A stretch of 64,000 nt of DNA. Source: Nocardioides sp. GTDB lineage: Bacteria > Actinomycetota > Actinomycetes > Propionibacteriales > Nocardioidaceae. A model generated the notes under the pieces. That model had not been told where the DNA came from, did no database searches, and saw only the letters and a list, made by a program, of their open reading frames with translations. This document shows positions 57,776 to 64,000 of this stretch, one piece after another (within the stretch, counting starts at the first letter, position 1; the number at the start of each line of letters is the position of its first letter). The DNA lies in assembly GCF_030149505.1 (NCBI RefSeq), contig NZ_JASBRN010000026.1, positions 24,763 through 88,762 of the forward strand, written 5' to 3'. The translations under genes and the position numbers were made by a program.

Positions 57776-59404
57776 CTAGATCGCCACGACGTCGAGCGAG
57801 CCTTCGGCGTGCTGCGCGCGCAGCATCTTCTTGTCGAACTTGCCCACCGACGTCTTGGGAACCTCGGGAATGAAGCACCAACGCTCGGGCAGCCACCAGC
57901 TCGCCACCTTCCCTTCCAGGAATGCGCGCAGCTCGGCCGGGGACACCTCGGCACCTTCGCGCAGCACGATGGCGGCGAGAGGACGTTCCTGCCATCTCTC
58001 GTCCGGAACGCCGATGACCGTAGCCTCGAGCACGTCGGGATGTCCGGCCAGCAGCAGTTCGAGCTCCACCGAGGAGATCCACTCACCACCTGACTTGATG
58101 ACGTCCTTGGCCCTGTCGGTCAGGGTCACGAAGCTGCGCTCGTCGATCCGGCCCACGTCACCGGTGCGCAGCCAGCCGTCGTCGAACTTCTCGGCGTCCT
58201 CGTCCCCGACGTAGGCGCCGGTGATCCACGGGCCGCGGACCTGGATCTCGCCAACCGACTTGCCGTCGTGAGGCACCTCGTTGCCCTCGTCGTCGACGAG
58301 CCTCAGCTCCACGCCGGCAACAGGCCTGCCCTGGGAGGCTCGCAGGCTCCAGTGCTCCTCTCCGGTGACCGTGGCGGGAGGGCGCGCGATGGCCGCCAGC
58401 GGGGACGTCTCGGTCATGCCCCAGGCCTGGAGGATCCGCACGCCGTACTTCTCTTCGAAGGCCTGCATCAGGTGGAGCGGTACCGCGGAACCGCCGCATG
58501 CCACCAGACCCAGGGACGAGACATCGTGACCAGGGTTGGCATCGAGGTAGTTCAGGACGTCGCTCCAGATCGTCGGCACCGCTCCCGCGATCGTGGGACG
58601 CGCCTCGGCAATGAGCCGAACCAGGGGCTCGGCCTGGAGGAATCGGTCGGGCATGACGAGGTCGGCCCCAGCCATCAGCGCCGCGTAGACCAGTCCCCAG
58701 GCGTTCGCGTGGAACATCGGGACGATCGCAAGAATCGCGTCGTCCCCGGTGACGCTGAGCCCATCGGCCGCGCAGGCGGCCATCGAGTGCAGATACGTGG
58801 AGCGGTGGCTGTAGGCGACACCCTTCGGGTTCCCTGTCGTCCCGGAGGTGTAGCACATGGCTGCCGCCGAGAACTCGCCGAGCTCGGGCCACTCGTAGCT
58901 CTCGGGGTGTCCCGCCAAGAACTCCTCGTACCCGATCACCGCGACTCCTTCGCGCCGCAGGGGTCCCAGATCGACGCCGCCCGTCACAACCACCGTGTGT
59001 ACGCTGTCGAGCGAAGGCAGGATCGCAGCCAGAAGCGGAGCGAGGGTGCCGTCGACAATGACCACCCGGTCATCGGCGTGGCCTGCGACGTAGACCAGCT
59101 GCGCCGGCGTCAAGCGAGGGTTGAGCGTGTGCAGCACTGCGCCCATCGACGGGACCGCGCAGTAGGCCTCGACGTGCTCCTGGTTGTTCCACATGAGCGT
59201 CGCGACGCGGTCGTCGCCGTCGACCCCGCACGCGCGAAGGGCGTGCGCCAGCTGGGCCGAGCGACGCCCGACCTCGGCGAACGTCCCGGTCCTGATCGTG
59301 CCGTCGGCCTGGAGGGTGCGCACCCGCGCCGTGGCGTGGACCCGCTCGCCATGCCTGAGGATCGCTGCGGTCGTCAGGGGGACGTTCATCATGGTGCTGC
59401 GCAT
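57776..59404 (-). CDS. Fatty-acid-CoA ligase (AMP-forming)
   Basis: A 542-residue ANL-superfamily ligase of the long/medium-chain fatty acyl-CoA synthetase type. The P-loop A3 is YTSGTTGNPKG, A5 is QAWGMTETSP, the hinge region is DGWLRTGDVGRID, and the A10 lysine is in KTSVGKFDKK. The chemistry is acid plus ATP to acyl-adenylate, then the CoA ester. ATG 59404 follows GGAGGAAACC, an ideal site. The upstream open frame to 59566 lacks one. It follows the ferredoxin reductase by 62 bases on the same strand, fitting activation of the fatty acid produced after CYP153 oxidation. Confidence 0.92.
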   Translation of the reverse strand: MRSTMMNVPLTTAAILRHGERVHATARVRTLQADGTIRTGTFAEVGRRSAQLAHALRACGVDGDDRVATLMWNNQEHVEAYCAVPSMGAVLHTLNPRLTPAQLVYVAGHADDRVVIVDGTLAPLLAAILPSLDSVHTVVVTGGVDLGPLRREGVAVIGYEEFLAGHPESYEWPELGEFSAAAMCYTSGTTGNPKGVAYSHRSTYLHSMAACAADGLSVTGDDAILAIVPMFHANAWGLVYAALMAGADLVMPDRFLQAEPLVRLIAEARPTIAGAVPTIWSDVLNYLDANPGHDVSSLGLVACGGSAVPLHLMQAFEEKYGVRILQAWGMTETSPLAAIARPPATVTGEEHWSLRASQGRPVAGVELRLVDDEGNEVPHDGKSVGEIQVRGPWITGAYVGDEDAEKFDDGWLRTGDVGRIDERSFVTLTDRAKDVIKSGGEWISSVELELLLAGHPDVLEATVIGVPDERWQERPLAAIVLREGAEVSPAELRAFLEGKVASWWLPERWCFIPEVPKTSVGKFDKKMLRAQHAEGSLDVVAI

Positions 59405-59466
59405 GGTTTCCTCCGGGTCGGGCTCAACGCAGTGAGCAATGTACCCCGTGTCGAGGGGTGGGGCGA

Positions 59467-60669
59467 TCAGGTGGCGAGCAGGCTGGCGAGTTCGGCGCGT
59501 TCGACGTGCAGGTCCTTGCTGAGCGTGTGCTTGACCCTCACGAAATCCCGCGGACGGTTCACGCAATCCGCAGCGATCAGGCGACCGCCATGGAAGTAGT
59601 AGCAGGAGAAGTCCCGGCCGTGGGCGGGGTCCCCGTCAACGACGACGTCGTCGTACCCGGCATTGAGGCCGGCGATCTGCAGCTTGAGGTCGTACTGGTC
59701 GGACCAGAACCAAGGCAGCGCGCTGATACGCCGTTCCCGACCGCACAGGGTCGCAGCCGCCGATTTGGCCTGCTCGGTAGCGCTCGGCACCGACTCCAAC
59801 CTCACCAGCCGGTCGTAGCGGGCCATGCGGTGGCTCGCGCAGTCTCCAGCGGCCACGATGTGAGCGTCACTGGTGCGGGCGACGTCGTCGATCACGACGC
59901 CATTGTCCACCACCAGCCCAGCCTGAGCGGCGAGCTCGGTGTCCGGGACCAGGCCCACGCCGACGATCACCAGATCGGTGGTGACACTCTCCCCGCTCGC
60001 CAGGATCACCGCCCGGGCCCGGTCTCGACCCTCGATGGCCTCCACCTGCGCACCCGTGAGGACCTGCACACCGGCCTCCCGGTGGATCCGTTCGTAGAAG
60101 TGGGATACCTCGGCAGCGGTGACCCTCTCGAGCACGCGGTGCGCGGCCTCCAGCACCGTCACCTGCATGTCGAGCGCGCGCAAGGACGCGGCCGTCTCCA
60201 GCCCGATGTAGCCCCCGCCGACGATGGTCGCGTGACGACCTGGCGACGCGGCCATCCGAATGGCTTCCACGTCGGAGAAGGTGCGCAGGTAGTGAACTCC
60301 CGCGAGTCCTCCCCCTGGAAGGTCGAGCGTGCGCGCCCGCCCCCCCGTGCAGAGCGCCAGCCCGTCGTACGACCACGTCTCGCCGTCACTGGTGACGATG
60401 CTGCGTGAGCCCCGGTCGATCCGGGTCACCGTGGCCTGTACGACCTCGATGTCGTGCTTGTCATAGAACTCTGACTTGCGGATGACCAGGTCCTGGAGGC
60501 TGCTCTTCCCCGCGAGATACGCCTTGGACAGCGGGGGCCGCTGGTACGGCAACGACGACTCGTCGCCGATGAGGACGACCTCGCCCTCCCAACCCTCCTG
60601 ACGAAGGCTGGCCACCACTTGTGCGCCGGCGTGGCTGGCTCCGACGACGACGGCCCGAGGACGGGTCAC
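59467..60669 (-). CDS. Ferredoxin reductase (FAD/NAD(P)H-dependent)
   Basis: A 400-residue reductase of the putidaredoxin-reductase type. The FAD motif is VVVGASHAGAQVVASLR, the NAD motif is IVGGGYIGLETAASLRALD, and the FAD-closing ATG-D motif is in AHIVAAGDCASH. It passes electrons from NADH to the [2Fe-2S] ferredoxin. GTG 60669 overlaps the CYP153 stop as GTGA, so production is coupled. The three-part P450 system is complete with the ferredoxin upstream. Confidence 0.93.
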   Translation of the reverse strand: MTRPRAVVVGASHAGAQVVASLRQEGWEGEVVLIGDESSLPYQRPPLSKAYLAGKSSLQDLVIRKSEFYDKHDIEVVQATVTRIDRGSRSIVTSDGETWSYDGLALCTGGRARTLDLPGGGLAGVHYLRTFSDVEAIRMAASPGRHATIVGGGYIGLETAASLRALDMQVTVLEAAHRVLERVTAAEVSHFYERIHREAGVQVLTGAQVEAIEGRDRARAVILASGESVTTDLVIVGVGLVPDTELAAQAGLVVDNGVVIDDVARTSDAHIVAAGDCASHRMARYDRLVRLESVPSATEQAKSAAATLCGRERRISALPWFWSDQYDLKLQIAGLNAGYDDVVVDGDPAHGRDFSCYYFHGGRLIAADCVNRPRDFVRVKHTLSKDLHVERAELASLLAT

Positions 60670-62066
60670 TCGGCCTTCTTCGGAGTCAGCTGGACCATCA
60701 ACGTGCTGATGCCCCGTACGAAGTTGGACTGCACGTACTCCGGCTCCGCCACGACCTCGATCTTCTCGAAGCGAGGCAACAGTTCCTCCCAGAGGATCCG
60801 CAGTTGCATCTCCGCCAGGCGGTTGCCCATGCACCGGTGCACGCCGAACCCGAAGGAGATGTGGTTGCGGGCGTTGCTCCGGTCGATGATCAGGTCATCG
60901 GGCCGATCGAAGACACGCTCGTCACGGTTGCCCGAGGCGTACCACATGACAAGCTTGTCGCCCTTGCGGATGAACTGACCGTTGAGGATCGTGTCCTTTT
61001 TCGCCACCCGTCGCATGTAGGCGAGAGGGGTCTGCCACCGGATGATCTCCGAGACCATGTTGGGAATGAGGTCCGGGTTGGCCTTGAGCTTCTCGAACTG
61101 GTCGGGGAACTGGTTCAGGGCCAGGACGCCACCACTCATGGAGTTCCTCGTGGTGTCGTTCCCCCCGACGATCAACAGGACGAGGTTCCCCAGGAACTCC
61201 ATCGGTCGATCGATCAGGTCCTTGGTCTCCTCGTTGCTCTGCAACATGGTGATGAGGTCGAAGCCCGGCTCCTCGCCCGCGGCGAGGCGAGCCTTCTTGT
61301 CGTACCACAGCGAGCTGAGCCCTCGAGCAGCGTCGACGAACCCACGGAAGACCTCGTCGTTGTCGGACGGCCCGCCATTGGCCTGCTCCATCGAGCTGGC
61401 CAGATCGGACCACTCGACCAGCTTGCGCCGCTGCTCGTAGGGGAAGTCCAGCAATGTCGCAAGCATCCGTGCTGTCAGCTCGATCGAGACGAGGTCGACC
61501 CAGTTGAAGGGCTCACCGACGGGGAGGCTGTCGAGGACGTCCACGACGCGCGAGCGGATCAAGGACTCCATCTCACGGAGGTTCTTGGGACCAACCACGC
61601 CCTGAACCGCAGCACGCTGGCGGTCATGCTTGGGCGGGTCCATCGCGATGAACATCGCGACGTCCATGAAACGAGGCGGCTCTCCGATGATGATGAACGG
61701 CTCGGCGGAGAAGGTCTCGTGGTCCTTGTCGACCGCGATGATGTCGGCGTGTCGGGTGATCGACCAGAACGGGCCAAACGGGCTGCGAGCCTGGAAGTGG
61801 ACCGGAGCTTCGTCGCGAACCCGCTTGAAGTAGGACTGCCACTTACCCTGCCGATAAAGGAACGGGTTGCTCAAGTCGATGTCCGCGAGAGCCACTTCTT
61901 CGACCGGAGGGATCGGCTGCTCCACGAAGATCTTCTGACCGTTCGTCCGGGTCACGAAGCGCCGTGTCCAGTCATACAGATGAGCGCCACGGATCTGGAG
62001 CTCCATGGGCACAAGCGACTGCGCGCGCTCAGCCAGGGCGTCGGTCACGTTCGTCAAGGTCGTCAT
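60666..62066 (-). CDS. Cytochrome P450, CYP153 family (terminal alkane hydroxylase)
   Basis: A 466-residue P450 with strong CYP153 features: N-terminal LADIDLSNPFLYRQGKW, SPFGPFWSITRHADI, MFIAMDPPKHDRQRAAV, I-helix IVGGNDTTRNSMSGG, SEIIRWQTPLAYMRR, and the heme loop FGFGVHRCMGNRLAEMQ with Cys412 as ligand. CYP153 enzymes add a hydroxyl group to the terminal carbon of medium-chain alkanes, or omega-hydroxylate fatty acids. The exact chain length is not determined by these motifs. ATG 62066 follows AGGAGAG. The operon (ferredoxin, CYP153, reductase, CoA ligase) and the AraC neighbour match known alkane systems in mycobacteria. Confidence 0.93.
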   Translation of the reverse strand: MTTLTNVTDALAERAQSLVPMELQIRGAHLYDWTRRFVTRTNGQKIFVEQPIPPVEEVALADIDLSNPFLYRQGKWQSYFKRVRDEAPVHFQARSPFGPFWSITRHADIIAVDKDHETFSAEPFIIIGEPPRFMDVAMFIAMDPPKHDRQRAAVQGVVGPKNLREMESLIRSRVVDVLDSLPVGEPFNWVDLVSIELTARMLATLLDFPYEQRRKLVEWSDLASSMEQANGGPSDNDEVFRGFVDAARGLSSLWYDKKARLAAGEEPGFDLITMLQSNEETKDLIDRPMEFLGNLVLLIVGGNDTTRNSMSGGVLALNQFPDQFEKLKANPDLIPNMVSEIIRWQTPLAYMRRVAKKDTILNGQFIRKGDKLVMWYASGNRDERVFDRPDDLIIDRSNARNHISFGFGVHRCMGNRLAEMQLRILWEELLPRFEKIEVVAEPEYVQSNFVRGISTLMVQLTPKKAE

Positions 62067-62085
62067 ATCTATGGTCTCTCCTGAA

Positions 62086-62406
62086 TCACATCTGGAACTC
62101 GGGGAGCCGGACCACGAGGCCACCACAGCTCTCCGTCATTGTCATCTGGCACGAGAGCCGGGAACAGGGTTCGCGTTCGGGGTTCATCGCCAGCATCTCC
62201 TCCTCGGCCGCCGTGGACCGACCGACCTCATCGATCCACTGGTCGTCAACAATCACATGGCACGTCCCGCACGCAGCCTCTCCTCCGCAATCACCATCGA
62301 TGCCGGGGATGGCGTTGCCGATGGCGATCCGCATGAGCGACTCGCCCTCCTCGAGCGGCGCCTCGTGCTTCTCGCCGTCGTGGGAAATGAAGGTGACTAC
62401 TGACAT
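62086..62406 (-). CDS. [2Fe-2S] ferredoxin (adrenodoxin/putidaredoxin type)
   Basis: A 106-residue ferredoxin. Cluster ligands are Cys40, Cys46 and Cys49 in DCGGEAACGTC (C-x5-C-x2-C), and Cys86 in RLSC. It shuttles electrons from the ferredoxin reductase to the CYP153. ATG 62406 has GAGGAG upstream. It is the first gene of the operon and divergent from the AraC-type regulator across a 68-base region. No strong -10/-35 is seen for this operon, as expected for an activator-dependent promoter. Confidence 0.95.
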   Translation of the reverse strand: MSVVTFISHDGEKHEAPLEEGESLMRIAIGNAIPGIDGDCGGEAACGTCHVIVDDQWIDEVGRSTAAEEEMLAMNPEREPCSRLSCQMTMTESCGGLVVRLPEFQM

Positions 62407-62440
62407 GGTGGAACTCCTCACTCAAAACGTCACCCCAGTC

Positions 62441-62469
62441 TTGAGAACACTCCCGCCCCTGGCTATGGT
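62441..62469 (+). promoter_or_regulatory. Promoter of the AraC-type gene, leaderless
   Basis: TTGAGA (62441-62446), a 17-base spacer and TATGGT (62464-62469) precede the GTG at 62475 by five bases. This is the clearest promoter in the window and fixes the start of the regulator. Confidence 0.65.
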
Positions 62470-62474
62470 CACGC

Positions 62475-63533
62475 GTGTCAAAAGCTTGTGATTTCGGCTC
62501 AGGGGTGGGTATGACAGGCGACGATGCCGGCGTTCCGCCGCTGGCCTTCGTCCAGCTGCTCAACAGTGACGCCCTCCGCCCTGACGCGGTGTCTCACTTC
62601 CGCCGCATCATCGCTCGTGAGGGGTGGTCAGAGCCCGAGCTGGTCAGGCGCGACCAGCAGGTGCCGATCCGATGGTTTCGCGAGGTCTATCCCGACCTCG
62701 ATCCCAGTAGCGCGACCAGCTTGGGGCTCGCCTTCGCCGAACATGCCCAGCTGACCTCTTTCGGCCCACTCAGCCTCCCCTTGGTCAGTGCCGCTTCCGT
62801 GGCCGAGGTCCTAGAGCTTCTCGGCTACCTGCCGGTCATTTCAGGTGCCCTTAAGCCTCACTTCCACATGACTTACACCGGGCTGACAGTAGGTCTCGCC
62901 GGTCATACAGGAGACCGTGCGCTCGACTGCCTCGTGGTCGCCTACGGCGGAGCGGCGCTCTTGCGGCTCATAGACAAGCTGTCCGGGGAACTGCACGCTC
63001 TCACCTTGCACCTTGCTTGGGAGGCTCCCGCAACGTCGACCGAAGCAGCGTCGGTCCTGCCTGGCCGTCTGCTGTTCGGAGGGCACGCCTCGTTCATCCA
63101 CGTGCCCACCGAGGTCCTTTCAGTCCCCTGCCGTTTTGCAGACCCTCTCGCCTACCGACTCGCCGTCACCGAACTGCGGCGCACGCTCGAACGCAGCCGG
63201 CTGCCGGGCAACGCCACGGAGACCGTGAGACGAGCGATCGAGAACGATCCCTGGCACAGCAGCAGCGAGGAGGTCGCGGCCACGTTGGGCATGTCAGTCA
63301 GCACCTTGAAGCGCCGGCTCGACCACGAGGGCACCACCTTCCGCGAGGTACGTGAAACATTGCTGCGCGAGCGCGCTATCGTGCTGCTCCTCGACCATTC
63401 GCTGTCCATCGGCCAGATCTCACATGCGCTCGGCTACGGCGACGTGGCCAACTTCTCGCACGCATTCAAGCGCTGGACGGGGCAGTCACCCAGCGAATTT
63501 CGTCGAGCCGACAACCAAATTCGAGCGGAATGA
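62475..63533 (+). CDS. AraC family transcriptional regulator
   Basis: A 352-residue regulator. The N-terminal part (about residues 40-220) is the arabinose-binding-like domain found in regulators of hydrocarbon and lipid genes. The C-terminal AraC DNA-binding domain has two helix-turn-helices: EEVAATLGMSVSTLKRRLD and ISHALGYGDVANFSHAFKRW, ending SPSEFRR. GTG 62475 is favoured by the promoter directly upstream. ATG 62511 is the shorter alternative. It is divergent from the ferredoxin-CYP153 operon and is the probable substrate-responsive activator of it, as AraC proteins are in similar alkane clusters. Confidence 0.9.
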   Translation: MSKACDFGSGVGMTGDDAGVPPLAFVQLLNSDALRPDAVSHFRRIIAREGWSEPELVRRDQQVPIRWFREVYPDLDPSSATSLGLAFAEHAQLTSFGPLSLPLVSAASVAEVLELLGYLPVISGALKPHFHMTYTGLTVGLAGHTGDRALDCLVVAYGGAALLRLIDKLSGELHALTLHLAWEAPATSTEAASVLPGRLLFGGHASFIHVPTEVLSVPCRFADPLAYRLAVTELRRTLERSRLPGNATETVRRAIENDPWHSSSEEVAATLGMSVSTLKRRLDHEGTTFREVRETLLRERAIVLLLDHSLSIGQISHALGYGDVANFSHAFKRWTGQSPSEFRRADNQIRAE

Positions 63534-63990
63534 CAAACAGTGGGTCTGCGCACGCGTGTGCATCGACCGATCCACCATCGGTCCGAGCGACCATTAGGGC
63601 AGCAGACTGTGGCTGCTCAGCTATGGCCGCGTTATCGACGACCGTGACCTCGCTGCGTCCCAGGGGGCAGACGCACAGGCGTCGGCAGAGAGCGACAACT
63701 CGAAACTTGAGAGGCGAGAAACCGCAACGTGTCCCGCGTCGCGACTGGCTTGGAGCCTGATTCGAGCGGCGCGCATGCCATCTGGTCTCGTCCGAACGGC
63801 TACGCCCCACACAACGGGCAGGTCGACCCGGCGTGCGCGTCATGGCGTAGCCACGGCGCAAGTTGAGTCCCCGATAGTGGTGTAGCGCGGTCGCCAGGAT
63901 CGTCACCGGCGTGTACGCCAGACGAAGCAGCGGCCACCGCGTGATCCTTCGAGTGAACCTCTCACAGCACTCTCGAATGGAGTCATCACG
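63534..63990. other. Intergenic region without a recognised gene
   Basis: 457 bases between the AraC-type gene and the right edge. Short open frames exist on both strands. One of 146 residues on the minus strand overlaps the end of the AraC gene. None shows a known domain, a good ribosome site or a leaderless -10, so none is called. The sequence is near the accessory block edge and may hold remnants of a mobile element. Confidence 0.6.
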
Positions 63991-64000
63991 ATGACCGCTC
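63991..64000 (+). CDS. Start of a CDS cut by the window edge
   Basis: ATG ACC GCT (Met-Thr-Ala) begins at 63991, with GGAG about ten bases upstream. Only three codons are visible. Actinobacterial IS256-type transposases often begin Met-Thr-Ala, but so do many proteins, so no product is assigned. Confidence 0.3.

Noticed and set aside
30213..63533. Sterol (cholesterol) degradation island
   Set aside because: Despite an Mce locus and a ChoD-like protein, no kstD, ksh, hsa or KstR-type ring-degradation genes are present, and the central P450 is CYP153-like and not CYP125-like.
63466..63906. A 146-residue open frame on the minus strand
   Set aside because: It overlaps the 3' end of the AraC gene, has no recognised domain and no convincing start signal.

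Overview
The window is chromosomal DNA from a very GC-rich actinobacterium. It shows actinobacterial gene order (tRNA-Thr, tRNA-Met and rpmG in a row), stop/start overlaps of the GTGA and ATGA type, many apparently leaderless genes, an F420-type (Ddn-like) reductase, WS/DGAT acyltransferase and a full Mce lipid-import locus. The overall style resembles Nocardioides and its relatives. That is an inference from gene content and not a proven assignment.

Bases 1-30,150 look like host backbone. They hold: rpmG with two tRNAs; a thioesterase and an amidase separated by two palindromic repeats; an LrgA/LrgB pair; Tag glycosylase; a pirin coupled to an FdhF/YdeP-type molybdenum oxidoreductase; two envelope or secreted proteins; a zwf-edd-eda Entner-Doudoroff operon divergent from a ROK repressor; the homogentisate branch of tyrosine breakdown (hmgA, an uncharacterised gene, fahA); a Ddn-like reductase; a sulfatase; a metallophosphoesterase; an LVIVD-type surface protein; a collagen-like protein; YibE/F; and a molybdate-uptake operon (HTH-TOBE regulator, modA, modB, modC). 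Molybdate uptake fits the molybdenum enzyme at 6-8 kb.

From about 30.2 kb to 63.5 kb the DNA is visibly less GC-rich and the gene content changes to hydrophobic-substrate catabolism with many local regulators. This accessory block has: an MFS exporter; a P450 divergent from a TetR; a second TetR; a BtrH-like protein coupled to a transglutaminase-like protein; a PlsC acyltransferase and a PaaI thioesterase; a third TetR divergent from an acyl-CoA dehydrogenase, WS/DGAT and ChoD-like GMC oxidoreductase; an SDR and an aldehyde dehydrogenase; an eleven-gene Mce importer that carries its own MceG/Mkl-type ATPase; a PucR-type regulator; and an AraC-controlled ferredoxin-CYP153-ferredoxin reductase-acyl-CoA synthetase operon.

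Taken together the block reads as an import, oxidise and store-or-degrade module for a long-chain aliphatic or similar hydrophobic compound. The Mce complex would bring the substrate in, CYP153 would hydroxylate the chain end, the GMC/SDR/aldehyde dehydrogenase would oxidise it to the acid, the synthetase would make the CoA ester, the acyl-CoA dehydrogenase would start beta-oxidation, and WS/DGAT or PlsC would divert acyl groups to storage or membrane lipid. The substrate is not shown by the sequence. The right edge (63.5-64.0 kb) has no convincing gene until a start codon at 63,991 that runs off the window.
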